From contig NC_061482.1 in the NCBI RefSeq assembly GCF_022581195.2, positions 7,936,001 through 8,000,000 on the forward strand: a stretch of DNA of 64,000 nt, read 5' to 3'. This stretch comes from Helicoverpa zea. Its lineage: Eukaryota > Arthropoda > Insecta > Lepidoptera > Noctuidae. A model generated the notes under the pieces. That model searched no databases, was not told the origin of the DNA, and was given only the letters and a program-made list of their open reading frames with translations. Made by a program: the position numbers and the translations under genes. Positions 49,607 to 60,791 of the stretch are shown here, in pieces (positions within the stretch are counted from its first letter, which is position 1; each line of letters opens with the position of its first letter).

Positions 49607-52600
49607 ATGGCACTGTCATTAGTTCACACTGAATTGGTATCCATGCAAGGCCTTCGCGTCGATGGGCGCAGGCCTCACGAGCTCGCCGTAGTAAGGTGCA
49701 AGCTCGGTGCCAGCTCCAAACCTGATGGGAGCGTGTACTTGGAACAAGGATGTACCAAGGTTTTGGTTGCTGTTTATGGGCCCCACCAAGTATGTTGAAC
49801 CAAGAAATAAGTACCTTCCTGGTTTTTTTACTTCACTTACTAAACAGCTTCAAATAACATTGTCTAAAATCTCAAATAACATATCTGTATTAAACTTAGA
49901 TTGGCTGTGCCAGTAGCAGGAAAACCATTGACCACTTTGTAACCACTCGTACTGTCTCATCAAGTTATTTTTCTTACAATGCAGAACAACAGAGTTACTA
50001 CTACACTTATTAAAACTATCCTAGGTTGCCTTCAAACTATCGGGAGAGAGCCATGCTTCCACTGCAATACATAACAACAAGGTTACCGAAAGAGCACAGT
50101 AACGGCTGTTGCATGGTTAATTTGAAGGTGCCCTTAAAATTTATTGTTTAAAGCCAGTATAGATGTAAAAAATAAGAATTGTGGTCAATGTCCCTTCATA
50201 GCTCTTCATAGGTTGAATCTGCCTAAACCTGTTTCAGGCATCCAAAACAAAAATGCTACCAAATGCTGTAGCACTCAATTGCAAAATCAGCATTGCTAGA
50301 TTTGCAACAGGTGAATACAATTATGCCATACAATGCAATGTTTTAAAATCAAGTCTAGAGTAGAACCCTAATTATTGTATATGTTTATCTTATAATTATT
50401 ATACTGTCTTTGAATAGCAATATATTATTGCTGCTAAAAGCAACAGTGTTGCTGATGTAGTAGTCTAATTGATCAAACATTTCTAATTATAAAAATATTT
50501 TTATTTATTATTTTGTTCTTGCCCAGTTCCCGAGTCAAATTGATACTCACAATAACTGTAGTACAAACCATTCACACGCTTAATCCTTTAAAAAAAAACT
50601 TGCTTTTTACCTTAAAATCATAAAAAAAAAAACAAACTGGAAAAAATCCTATGGCTTCTGCACATTTTAGTCTTCATTCATGAACAGGACTATTGGATTC
50701 AGTTGAAATAGTTTTCTACATTGACAGTGATGCAGACAAGATTGGGGTGGGGTATTTGGTTAATAAAAAGATCTATAATGATTTGATCAATCAGGCTGAA
50801 ACCAATTGATTGGAAAACTGGTTGCTTTTATAGTAACTTTTCCCATGGTAATGGCTGTCAGACTGTGCATCATTGTGAGAAATGTGTGTGCAACAGTTGG
50901 TATCGCTTTTACTGTCTATTTTGTTCAATATTTTCTGTGAATGATGAAAAACTTAAAAATATAGTTTGGAGGCATTGCATGTTGATGCCATTTTAATAAT
51001 GGGCTAAATGAGTGTAGATCCAACAAAATTGAAAACAATCATTTTTAAGTACTTAATTACAGGCAGCTGAATGCGCGTACCCAAAAGGAAGATTTTGGTA
51101 GAAAATAATTAAACAATATTTTAAATTACTTACATACAATTATCAAAATCATGCATGAAATATACTTATGTTGAAACTACACCTATTCCTTATAAGTGTC
51201 CTTCATGTTTTTCTATATTTTTTCTATATTGTTCGTATTCAGCAGGTACATCTTAGGGCTCGTGCTTTTTTCATTAATCTTCTAACAATGAGGATCAAAT
51301 GTGCTGGTATGCATATTCTAAAGCTGTTAATATCAGGATTTTTTCAAAGAAAACCATCTTTTGTTCTAAGTTGTCATGCGAAAGTGAGTGTATGCTCAAT
51401 ATCAAAATTGTAGACCAATTGATGCTGCAGCTTCTTTCAAAACCATTGTTTGCATGATATCGTTATCTACTTACCTACTTTTCAATTTATTTGAGTGTCT
51501 TACAAATATATCCTCAAAAGTGGTCCAACATCACCTATTTGTCAAACTCTTTCAGCCATGAGGAAAAGTGATCCGGCAGATGAGCGAAAAGTTCTGGAAA
51601 ATATGTCAATGAATTTGAAGCAGGCTCTCTTGGCTACCCTCAAATCAGAGCTCTATCCTCGCTCACAGATAGATGTGTATGTTGAAGTGTTACAGGTAAG
51701 CAGCTTCCTTTAATGCTATACTGGCTCTCTGTGCCCGACATGAGGCTTTTCAACAGTCAAAAATGCAATCGTGTGTGGGATAAAGTTGAGTAGTGTAGTG
51801 TAGGGGTTTTTTCCAAAATTGAACATACCTAATCTTTTTTTTACGCACGCATATTTTATTCCTGAAAGGGAAGAGATAAGCATGATTTATATTGAAGTAT
51901 TCAGTCATATTCATAGAAATCAGACACTTTAATGAAAATATAATAGTCTGGTAATGTCTTGTGTAGGATGACGGCAATGCATTCTGTGCGAGTGTAAACG
52001 CGGCCTGTCTCGCGCTCATTGACGCCGGGATTCCCATGAGAGAGTACGTGACTGCGTGCTCCGCTTCCATAGCGATCACAGATGACCAGAAGCAACATCT
52101 TCTGGTGGACGTCAACAAAGGCGAGGAAGCTGCAGGCTGCGCTGTGTTGACTGTGGCCTGCTTGCCTGATACGGGTAAACCTTCAACCTTTACTACTTAC
52201 CTATACAAAATCAAAAGTCATTTATTCAAAGTAGGCTGAAAATCAGCACTTTTCGAACGTCAAATTTACAAAAGACAGCCCCCAAAACGCCCGCCCTTCA
52301 CCACTTCCTATGTGTTTTTGCTGGGAAGAAGAAGTGGTGGAACAAACTCCCCAGCAACATAATTCTGTCTGTATAGTTTGAAGAACCGTATACAAATATA
52401 CTATCAATTTAATGTTTTTTTTTACATCTTAACAATGGAAAAGAGGGACTAATAGTTTATCATGTACTAGCTATGCGCGGATCTGTAGATTATCAATGCT
52501 AAGCAGTGCGAGTTCTGTTATAATTTTCGCCAAACTAAATGGCGGCTCGCGACTAACTTCCGAGTAGTACTGTAGGTACCTACTAGTCGCGTATATGAAC

Positions 52601-53395
52601 AACATACCCATTCGCAGTTACTTAGGGCGGATCTTACGCGGCAACTCGCGCAACTTTTGAACGGTCGTAAAGTTTGGCGAAAAGATTACTAAAAATAACT
52701 GTTGTTTAACTATTATTTTCTTATTACAGGAAAAATCGCTGTTCTGGATTTGACTCACAGAGTCCACATGGATCATTTTGAAAAGGTGTTAAACACGGCT
52801 ATACAAGGATGCAAAGATATTAAGGTACAATTATTAATTATCCAAAACTAAGTAACTAGTAACTGGGGCCCGATTCTGCTAAGTTAATAATGTCAAAATT
52901 GAAATTGAATCGCAATAGCAGTTTTTTAGCGGGCATTCTGCTACTTATATAAGACCAATCGTATTCCAATGACATTTGATTGGTTTGCGATTGGTCTGCC
53001 TTTGGTCTATAAGGTCGTTTGCTCTACATTCATATTGCAATCATAGGTAAATAATTTGCGGACAACATGATTCATTATTGAATCACAGAAAAGGATAAAA
53101 CCCTACTTTTATCTAAAGAAAAAATAGCGGAATGCCATGACAACCGCTTCAATCATAATTGAGTCGTGATTGGATCTCAGTCGGATGTGAATCGTATGTC
53201 GTATCGCTTAAGTAAAATTAGTAGAATCGCGCCCCTGGATTCACCTATTTGTAATTTTCGGAATTTCATGATTTACTACTGTAAAACTACTATTACTAAC
53301 TACTATATATTATGTAATAAAAAATTTACATTATTTTTCAGATTGTGTTGGACAAAGCTCTGCGGCAGTATTTAGCCGAGACCTGGCCTCATTAA
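49607..53395 (+). CDS. Ski6: Exosome complex component RRP41 (EXOSC4 / Ski6), 247 aa
   Basis: Plus-strand exons 49607-49789, 51243-51306, 51556-51695, 51967-52174, 52730-52824 and 53342-53395 give 248 codons with TAA, close to the 245-246 residues of human and fly orthologues. Exon 1 has GLRVDGRRPHEL and YLEQGCTKVLVAVYGPHQ. Later exons have LYPRSQIDVYVEVLQ, NAACLALIDAGIPMREYVTA and a C-terminal helix. RRP41 is one of six RNase PH-fold ring subunits of the exosome, which degrades and trims RNA in nucleus and cytoplasm; in animals it is structural and lines the RNA channel. Exon 2 is a candidate: its phase and length fit and RARA is in the right place, but the expected NCQYS-type motif is not there. 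The TIR elements at 52524-52684 and 52865-53236 lie in its introns. Confidence 0.88.
52203..52380 (+). repeat. TCATTTATTCAAA-type repeat
   Basis: AAAATCAAAAGTCATTTATT, CAAAGTAGGCTGAAAATCAG, AAAACGCCCGCCCTTCACC and GGAACAAACTCCCCAGCAAC form a repeat that I recognise as common in moth genomes. Inverse copy at 26585-26690. In RRP41 intron 4. Confidence 0.6.
52524..52684. mobile_element. MITE of the CGCCAAACT-TIR family, copy 1
   Basis: Ends TTTTCGCCAAACT and AGTTTGGCGAAAA are a 13-bp perfect inverted repeat about 161 bp apart. The right end stands about 45 bp before RRP41 exon 5, so it sits close to the branch-point region. Confidence 0.75.
52865..53236. mobile_element. GGGGCCCGATTCTCC-TIR MITE, copy C
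   Basis: Starts GGGGCCCGATTCTGCTAAGT and ends AGTAGAATCGCGCCCC. The interior keeps ATTTGATTGGTTTGCGATTG and AAAAAATAGCGGAATGCCA, shared with copies A and B, but is shorter and more diverged. In the last RRP41 intron. Confidence 0.7.
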
Positions 53396-54894
53396 ACTAC
53401 ACACGACTATGATCTTGTTTCTTGTGTTAATCGTTATTTTTTTTTTTAATGATTGTTTGCTGAAGATTAGTATGTTTGCGTGGCATTCATGATTTGACCA
53501 GCTTTTATTTAGCTTCTACTTTTTGTAAGATGTATTTTTTCTTGCGTTTAGTAAGGTATGTATTCTATCAATGTAAAATTAAGCGGGTATTACAGGGGTC
53601 TCTAGTCTATATTTTTTGAAAAAAGTATTTGACTGCCAAAGTCTATTCTGAGATATTAAAAATATTCACGAAGTGAATTAGTTCTTTATAGGGCAAGGTT
53701 TATTAAGTATTTAGAAATAAAATGTTTTCGAATTTGGCTGACTGATCGTAATAAATTTTGCGCGAAGCGCTGTAGGTTACTTCATTTATAAAAGAAAATT
53801 AAGCTTGCGAGAGGTAAGAATGAATACACCTATGTGTGTGTGTTTGTTACTCTTTCACGATAAAAGTACTGGATAAAATTTAATGAAGCTTGGCAGTAAT
53901 ATAGCTTAAATATCAGTTTAAAATCTAGGCTACTATACATATATGTTAGGGAAGTCATTCCCTAAAACGTCATACTAACCAAGTCAAAAAGATCTAAAAA
54001 AGCGTAATCGAGACTTTCCAGGTACAGGCAGTTATACTTGCTCATATTAGATGCTGGAAAAATTATGGTGTACCTACTCTACGCTGGTGCGTATTTTATT
54101 TTGTGAACGAAGTGATCGGTCTAATTTAGCCTTCAGTAGGTACATTTTACCATTTCTCTCGTCATTTATTTTATATGACTATGTTAGATTTACATATTTT
54201 TTGGGTATGTTTGTCTTAAGTACTTATGCGGTCAGTGACCAATTAATTAATGTAATAGTGTTAGAAATTGCTAATTTTGGTTAGTATTAAGAACTCAGAT
54301 TTTTGTGTGTAGCATTAAATCTGGTCCAATAGTATGTAAAACATTAACTTACATTCAATAAACATTCATTAATATTAGCCATTTTCAAAAAAGTTATATA
54401 ACTATCTTGAATATTTACTCAGGACAACATGTTCCGCTCCATTGTTGTTGATAAAATGCATTTAGGACTCTTTGATTATACCTACCACTTGTAATAACTA
54501 TTGTTATAACTTGAAAAAAATATGACCATTGTATTGATAATAATCTTAGTTAAGTACTTATACTCAAGATTTGATGTCTGAATCTCCAATTTGATGAAAT
54601 AAATAATACTGTCGTATATTCTGTTTTTTTTTTTGTTTACGGTTCCAATATTTATAAATAGTGATTTATAGGTGCTGAAGAAGGAAGGTAAAAACAGTAC
54701 TTACATGCCCTTAAGAATAATGGGCAATTTTTTATAGTCCCTGTCCTGATAACCATTAAATTTCTAATGACTGTTAGCTTATTGCTTATACTCTACAGTC
54801 ACTGAAATTAAACGGTTTATTTCAAGAATGTACCGGAAATATTACAAGTGAACACAGACAGTTTAAATCAGGCATCTAAGGCCCATAGAAAATA
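53396..54894. other. RRP41 3' region, no other gene seen
   Basis: Contains likely polyadenylation hexamers (for example AATAAA near 53717 and 54357). Short frames here have no domain. Confidence 0.45.
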
Positions 54895-55749
54895 CTATAG
54901 GTATAGATAGTTCAACTCAGATTTGCGCGCGGCCCTATGTTGCGTCGCGTCGGCTTGTAAATATACAACTTTCATTCGTGTGACAGTGACGTCGTCCGAG
55001 CATGACGTGTTCTCATCGCTTTTTGTTATGGGTACAGTCGTTTACGAAAATGTCTAGTTCTTCACGGAGAAAATGTTTTAAGGAGTCAGGTAGCGTTTCA
55101 AAAAAATGAAACAACATTCAAAGCTTTTTATTATTACATTTTACAGTTTATCATTATTTTCTCATACGGCTTTTCAAATTGACATTGACAGTATCTAAGA
55201 TGAATTAAATACTCCTTACATATTTTCTAGCTCGGGGTACGCGGACAATAAATAAATGTGTGGACTAAGAATGTAAAAGACCTATAATTTAGTATAATAA
55301 TGGAAACAAAATGTGTGGGGAATTTTAAAAAATTATATTGCTTCGCATAATGTCGACCAAAATAAGACGGAAATAATGAAACTCATAAATGAACGTTTAA
55401 GTCAAATTGATGAAGGGATGTTGGGTAATACTTGTCGACATGTACAAAAGAAAAAAGAAGAATACTATAGACATTTTGACATGGAGTCAGAATTTATAAT
55501 TAACATTGGTGAAAGTAGCGAATCCGAAAATTCATCATTTGATTTTTCAAGTAGCGATACAGAATCATTATAAATAAATAAACTAAATTACGTAATAACT
55601 GTACTTTAAACAGCCGTATACAACCCCTAAATAACTGTATTTGTACCCGACTGTACCTCTTGTCACGCACACAAAGTCACTGTATATGTACAAGGGTTAC
55701 CCACACATAGGGCCGCGCGCACGACTGAGTTGAACTTACTATACCTACA
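54895..55749 (+). mobile_element. Internally deleted DNA transposon, TA target duplication
   Basis: Ends CTATAGGTATAGATAGTTCA and TGAACTTACTATACCTACA are inverted, and the match continues inward through TTCAACTCAG and GCGCGCGGCCCTATGT (about 44 bp). TA lies outside both ends (54893-54894, 55750-55751). Inside are an 18-codon frame at 55050-55106 (MSSSSRRKCF) and a C-terminal transposase piece at 55313-55573. TA choice and the C-terminal piece suggest the Tc1/mariner/IS630 group. Confidence 0.75.
55313..55573 (+). pseudogene. C-terminal remnant of an IS630/mariner-type transposase
   Basis: 86 codons: WGILKNYIASHNVDQNKTEI then INERLSQIDEGM, RHVQKKKEEYY and FIINIGESSESENSS. The W..(V/L)K.Y(I/V)A..N start, a helical middle with H(V)..(K)EEY, and a Ser/Asp/Glu-rich tail match the end of DDE-type transposases common in insect genomes. 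The catalytic domain is deleted, so this copy cannot transpose itself. Confidence 0.6.
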
Positions 55750-55778
55750 TAAAACATTATATCATACTAATACATATT

Positions 55779-56064
55779 TTATATAAACAGCTTAAAACTA
55801 ATGCACACGAAGTGTCGGCCTCGTGTTACGCTGCGAGGTGTCGCGTAGCCTGCCTCGAAACCTCCGATAGACACCCTTCGGCCTAAACTCTTCGTAAACC
55901 TAAACGTGATGAGTTGGAACTCGCACCATGAACGAATTAAAGTTCGTATTGTGGCGCAACTCCGACTTCTATCACCACCAAGGACACCATCAAGGACTTC
56001 AAAAATCATCAAATGAACCCTCCCGCTGTGGGTTAGCAGCGGCAGCGGTGAGGGAGTGTCAGAC
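55779..56064 (-). mobile_element. R1-family-like 3' end, target of the BEL insertion (left part)
   Basis: TCATCAAATGAACCCTCCCG, then CTGTGGGTTAGCAGCGG and GTGAGGGAGTGTCAGAC match the 3' UTR of the R1-like fragment at 1143-1738. The continuation TCTTAC resumes at 61211 beyond the BEL element. Sequence left of 56000 does not match the first copy and may be a longer 3' end or another repeat. Confidence 0.5.
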
Positions 56065-56478
56065 TGGATGGGCCTCGCTGGAGAAATTGCTGGCGTTACT
56101 GCAAACTCCGTTGAAGTCCCCGTTGAAACCCCGTGACCCTCAATGTAGGTGAAAAAGGCAAACTTACCTGGGAAACAGGGAAGTGGACAGGAAGGCAGTC
56201 TGCCGACGACGGGACACTCGAGATGCCGGCCGGCCAGCGGGACACTTTCTCTGCACTTGCTTCGTATTGTCTTTTCACGAGTCCGGGTGATCGAGGCACT
56301 AACAGACAGCACTTCTAGCGAGGCTTTTATGGGGTTTTCTTATTTTTATCGCGCGACGAGCCGCGGGCGATACCAATTTTTTGACTTTCCCAAAGAGAAG
56401 TGAAAACAAAAGCGAAACCCGTCATGGCAGGAAGAATAAAAAAGATAGAAATGAGGATATGACCATGAAGTCTGAACA
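56065..56478 (-). repeat. 3' LTR of the BEL element
   Basis: On the minus strand begins TGTTCAGACTTCATGG and ends GGCCCATCCA, giving TG...CA termini. Confidence 0.92.
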
Positions 56479-56640
56479 TTTCCCCCCACTTGAAAGCCAC
56501 ATGGGTTTCACGGATAAGTCGAACGCAACGAAAGCTATGCTCGAAAAATATACGTTAAACTAAAACTTAACTTCTAAGAATGAGCAATACGACATGAAGT
56601 ACTGAAATCGATATTGCTCAAGTTATATCTAGTAGAATAT

Positions 56641-59600
56641 CTAATTAATTGCCAAAGAGCAGAGCTTGACGACAGGTTGTCGAAGCGTCTTGCCATTAGC
56701 AGCTCGGAGAGTAAAAACTCTAACGACATTATGGGCACCTAGGTGCAGTTGTTCTATACAAGCCAATCTCCAGAGCAAAGGTGGAAGATTTGATTCGTTG
56801 ACGATGACTAAATCGTTAACTTTTAAATTAGGCGCGGTTTGAAACAATTTGTTCTTTTGTTGAAGTGTGTGAAGATAATCACGTTGCCAAGCTCGCCAAA
56901 AGACGATTTTATGATAGGCTAAGCCATCGTATATAGCCGATTTATTCTTGCCAAGTGCATTTACGATCTCTTTGAGACATTTATTCGCGCCTAAGAAATT
57001 CTTACGACAAGCGGTTAGAACATAATAGCACATACCGCGATGAAAAACAAATCCGATTATCCAGAATTTACGTTGAATCAACGATCGCAATGTTCTAGGA
57101 CCGCGGTGAAGATTCTTTAAATGAAAATATTCAACTATCGTTCGAGATAGTGAACTTAGTTTAGGTAAAATAAGAGGGTGTGACGTAGATGTGAGTAAGT
57201 TAGTCTCATCAATGCGTCCCCCCACTCGCAACAAACCTTCCTCATCTATAAACGGTGAAAGTTTTTGAATAGACTTGGAACATTGTTGCTTATCATGCAC
57301 TTGATTAAATTCTGTTGTCAGATGTTGACTTTGAATATACTTCACCAAATTCCTCAATGACTTATTAAGTTCAGTGATAGAAAGAGGAAAAGTGTCCCAA
57401 TTTCGTTTGGGACGTTTAAAATTCGATATAATACGAAACCACCACGCTAAGGTTCCGTGAAGTTTTATAAAATTGAAATGTCTAGAAATTAAAGTTGCAA
57501 TTACATCTTGAACTTGACGAGAATGTAAATTTTCCGTGATAACGATTTCACGATTAGCTACATACATTTTTAGTAAATGAAGAGCATTATTAATCCAATA
57601 GAGCGTAGTACTGCTATCAGAACAAGCACGAAAAGCTTGAATAGGAATTTTAACCTTAAACAGATCATACATGTGCACACGCGCTAGAAGCACCGCAGCG
57701 CTTAGCTCGAGCCTATTCACTGTAGACGGCTTTAAAGGAACCACTCTAGACTTTCCTATCAATAGATGCGTTACAGTAGAATTCGTACATGTAACTGCGC
57801 ATAAATAAACGCAGCATCCATATCCTTTTGACGAACCGTCGCAAAATCCTACTATATGGATATCAATAAGATCTGGAGGAATTACTAGCCGCGGTAAGAT
57901 TATACTTTTCAAACTTGATGAATCCGCGGCAGGAAGATGCCATTGTTTGGCTGAATGTTGAGAAATAGCATCATCCCAAGATAAATAAGGCGAACTAGTT
58001 ACTTCATAAGCAACTACGTTGAGTTCATATTCTACGAGAGCTTCGGTAGGACTGTCTCGCCATAAAATATGTTGATAGCACCTTTCTTCAGGCCTTATCA
58101 GAATCTGCCTGTAAACATCAGCAGTAAAAACAGTTTTATGAGGACGAAACTTGGTAACTAAATCGTTTTGAAGTTTAGGTCCTACATGAACAATATTAGT
58201 CAACGAGTGATTATTTGTAGTCCGACTACTGGCGTCGAAGACTACACGCAGTCGTGTCGTAGTATTTCCTGGACGCACGACGCAGAGATGCGGAATAAGG
58301 TACGGACCAGTAGATAAAGTATCAATAGGCTGCATATGTCCCAAGTCTTTGTACTGCTCCATGGAATCCTGATATTCCGTTTTTAACTCAGGTTGAATAC
58401 GTAAACGTTTCTCTAGGTTGAGAAATCGATTTAAAGCGTGGCGATAAGAATCACCAAGGGAAGGGGCATCATCCTTTAACATCAAAGGAACTATATACCT
58501 ATCTCCCGGAGTACAATATGTACCGGATTTTTGTTCGCAAACTTCGTGAACTTCGTCTTCAGGACCGGAAATTCTACATTTCGACGGCTCTTCAGACTCC
58601 CAGAACCGTTGAACGGTATCGTCGAACGCACTGGATGACGCGACGAGTGACGTAACGGATTGATCTGGTGTCAGAGTTGACGTGTTATGAAGAAACTGAC
58701 CTGTTATCACCCAGCCGAATACACTCGATAACGCGCAAGGTAATCCGGGACCGGGAGTGTAACGAGAGCCAGTATATATCTGGTCAAAACACTCAACTCC
58801 TAATAAAAGATCGATCGGACCCGATTTATAAAAATCGCAGTCGGCGAGATCTAAGTGTGCGAAATGATCCTTGACGTACATCGGCAGCGATGACGAAGGC
58901 ATCATTCCCGCAATCTTTGGTAAAACTACCAAAGAGATGTCAAACTGTGGTGACTCACTCAACCGAGGTATTATCGAACCAACAGTGTGACCCTTGATAT
59001 TAACGAAATTTTGACCAAGCCCAGACACGGTTAAGTTGCATTTTCTAATCCGCAAACCTAATCTGCGTGCGCACTCATTTGTGATCAACGAATCCATCGA
59101 CCCGCTGTCGATGAGCGCACGAGCATACTGCATAGAACCATCTGAGTGACGCAAGCGCACTACAGCAGTACCTAAGATCTTTGTACTCTTGAACGGTTCA
59201 GTTGTTGTAGATGAGCAGGTAAGCGTGGTGCTTGAACCCGCTCTCACAGTCACCTTTGAATCACCCGCCTGTGTTTCTTTACTTTGACGTTCGATATGCA
59301 GCAGTGTATTATGTCTCTCGTTACAAATATAGCAAGACAACTTTGATTTGCAGTTAACATTATCGTGACCAGGACGCAAACAGTTAGTACACAGACGCAA
59401 ATCTTTAACTAATGTTCTGCGTTGATCAACCGACATTGAATGCATCTTTCCGCAACGGTACACAGAATGACTTTCATTGCAACAAACGCATATTATCTGG
59501 TCTGACTTGGTATTATTTGAGGTAGGTTGCTTAATATTTAAAGAAATTAATGACGTTCGATTCGGACGATCATGATTTTCGACCTTATTAATCCGAACGT

Positions 59601-60516
59601 TAGATTTATTAAAATTAGAAGAGCAAGCTAACGCGGGTGGCTGACTTACTTCCAGAACTTTTATATAATTTTGTAAATAAGCCAGAAAGTTATTGAACGT
59701 AGGAAGTTCGTCCTTATTCTCTAACTCGAACCTTCGCCTAGTGTCAAAGTCAAGAGGTCGAGACGCAATGTAAAATAAAATAAATTCACTTAAATCGTTA
59801 ATATTTAGAGCACGAAGAGCATTGACACTTTCATACAGTGTATTGGTTAACTCGGATAGATTCGATAACGATGGTTTTTGAATTGGGGATAATTTAAGTA
59901 ATTTCTCTAAATAAGTTGTCGCGAGAATGCGCTTGCTGTCGAACCTATCGATGAGCGCGTTATATACGACAGTGTAATTCGCTGATGTAATAGGAACGCC
60001 TTTCGTAAGTGACAACGCACTGCCGGACAAGCATGGAATTAGATAATGAAATTTTTCTATATCGGATAACGAGGCGTTATTATGCACTAATGGCTCGTAG
60101 CTATCTTTAAACGTCTGCCAGTTTTCAATCTGACCATCGAATTTTGGAATTTGCAACTTAGGTAGCTTTACAGCAGCAATCGATGATTGTGTACCAGATG
60201 CTACTGCCAATGGCGCACACGTACTAGAGTCAAGCGAATCGGCAAACTCAACGGCCGCGTAATACAACTCGTCAAATGACAACAAAACGAGATCATCAAT
60301 TACGAACTTCGGATTAATTTTTAATTGTATTTTATTAATTTCTTTACAGACTTCAACATAAGTATCGCGAATTTTTTCTATTGACTTATATCTGGCCTTA
60401 AAAGTAGATAATTTAGCTTTACTTTCTTGGCAACTTTTAACTAAGTCGTAAATAATTTGCATGTTTTTGAACGCATACTCGCGTTCTTTAATCAACGATT
60501 TCAATTCTACTTCCAT
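56641..60516 (-). CDS. BEL/Pao Gag-Pol polyprotein, 1,291 aa, with in-frame losses in RT and integrase
   Basis: One open frame from ATG 60514-60516. In order: N-terminal coiled region (1-100); DUF1759 Gag region (~117-260, KLPKLQIPKFDGQIENW); CCHC-type knuckles (~343-403); retroviral-type aspartic protease with ALIDSGS at 467-473; RT start with RLRVVFDASS (~755) and TVFTADVYRQILIRP (~795); RNase H with acidic residues D893, E937 and D966; integrase zinc-finger half (H1132, H1137); and a C-terminal DUF5641 part (LWRLACIEQLHLG). At about 846 the RT palm passes straight to WDD, so the YxDD box and thumb are missing. Near 1170-1205 only NFLGANKCLKEI of the integrase core is left. The family usually runs ~1,700-1,800 residues. 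Gag and protease may still work; polymerase and integrase should not. Confidence 0.9.
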   Translation of the reverse strand: MEVELKSLIKEREYAFKNMQIIYDLVKSCQESKAKLSTFKARYKSIEKIRDTYVEVCKEINKIQLKINPKFVIDDLVLLSFDELYYAAVEFADSLDSSTCAPLAVASGTQSSIAAVKLPKLQIPKFDGQIENWQTFKDSYEPLVHNNASLSDIEKFHYLIPCLSGSALSLTKGVPITSANYTVVYNALIDRFDSKRILATTYLEKLLKLSPIQKPSLSNLSELTNTLYESVNALRALNINDLSEFILFYIASRPLDFDTRRRFELENKDELPTFNNFLAYLQNYIKVLEVSQPPALACSSNFNKSNVRINKVENHDRPNRTSLISLNIKQPTSNNTKSDQIICVCCNESHSVYRCGKMHSMSVDQRRTLVKDLRLCTNCLRPGHDNVNCKSKLSCYICNERHNTLLHIERQSKETQAGDSKVTVRAGSSTTLTCSSTTTEPFKSTKILGTAVVRLRHSDGSMQYARALIDSGSMDSLITNECARRLGLRIRKCNLTVSGLGQNFVNIKGHTVGSIIPRLSESPQFDISLVVLPKIAGMMPSSSLPMYVKDHFAHLDLADCDFYKSGPIDLLLGVECFDQIYTGSRYTPGPGLPCALSSVFGWVITGQFLHNTSTLTPDQSVTSLVASSSAFDDTVQRFWESEEPSKCRISGPEDEVHEVCEQKSGTYCTPGDRYIVPLMLKDDAPSLGDSYRHALNRFLNLEKRLRIQPELKTEYQDSMEQYKDLGHMQPIDTLSTGPYLIPHLCVVRPGNTTTRLRVVFDASSRTTNNHSLTNIVHVGPKLQNDLVTKFRPHKTVFTADVYRQILIRPEERCYQHILWRDSPTEALVEYELNVVAYEVTSSPYLSWDDAISQHSAKQWHLPAADSSSLKSIILPRLVIPPDLIDIHIVGFCDGSSKGYGCCVYLCAVTCTNSTVTHLLIGKSRVVPLKPSTVNRLELSAAVLLARVHMYDLFKVKIPIQAFRACSDSSTTLYWINNALHLLKMYVANREIVITENLHSRQVQDVIATLISRHFNFIKLHGTLAWWFRIISNFKRPKRNWDTFPLSITELNKSLRNLVKYIQSQHLTTEFNQVHDKQQCSKSIQKLSPFIDEEGLLRVGGRIDETNLLTSTSHPLILPKLSSLSRTIVEYFHLKNLHRGPRTLRSLIQRKFWIIGFVFHRGMCYYVLTACRKNFLGANKCLKEIVNALGKNKSAIYDGLAYHKIVFWRAWQRDYLHTLQQKNKLFQTAPNLKVNDLVIVNESNLPPLLWRLACIEQLHLGAHNVVRVFTLRAANGKTLRQPVVKLCSLAIN

Positions 60517-60791
60517 CTTGCTCAGAGACTACTGAATGAATAAAGAAAAAGTTAACTGATTGGTTTATAGTTAAAATAAAATCCTTCGAGCACAACTGTC
60601 ACTACGAACTACTTATAAGAGATCAACGGCGAATGCAGCAACAATACTCTTAGGTATAAGAAGTTTTGCGAGTGGAACAGATCGAAAACTCGATAGGAAA
60701 TATTAATTTGAGAAAATATTACTAAGAAATATTAGTATTTACGAGATTTTGTGAGGAAATTCGTTCCTCACAGGAGGCACCAAAAGAAGAA
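60517..60791 (-). promoter_or_regulatory. BEL 5' leader with candidate primer-binding site and hairpin
   Basis: Next to the 5' LTR, the minus strand reads TTCTTCTTT then TGGTGCCTCCTGTGAGGA, which starts TGG as tRNA-primed sites do. I cannot name the tRNA. TGTGAGGAA and TTCCTCACA (60750-60772) form a 9-bp hairpin overlapping this site. Confidence 0.45.

Noticed and set aside
56096..56403. Several short frames repeated identically at 60823-61130
   Set aside because: They are inside the BEL LTRs and are duplicated only because the LTRs are.
56641..60516. Introns as the reason for missing RT and integrase parts
   Set aside because: The gaps are absences in genomic DNA, with codons running directly across the junctions; nothing remains to be spliced.
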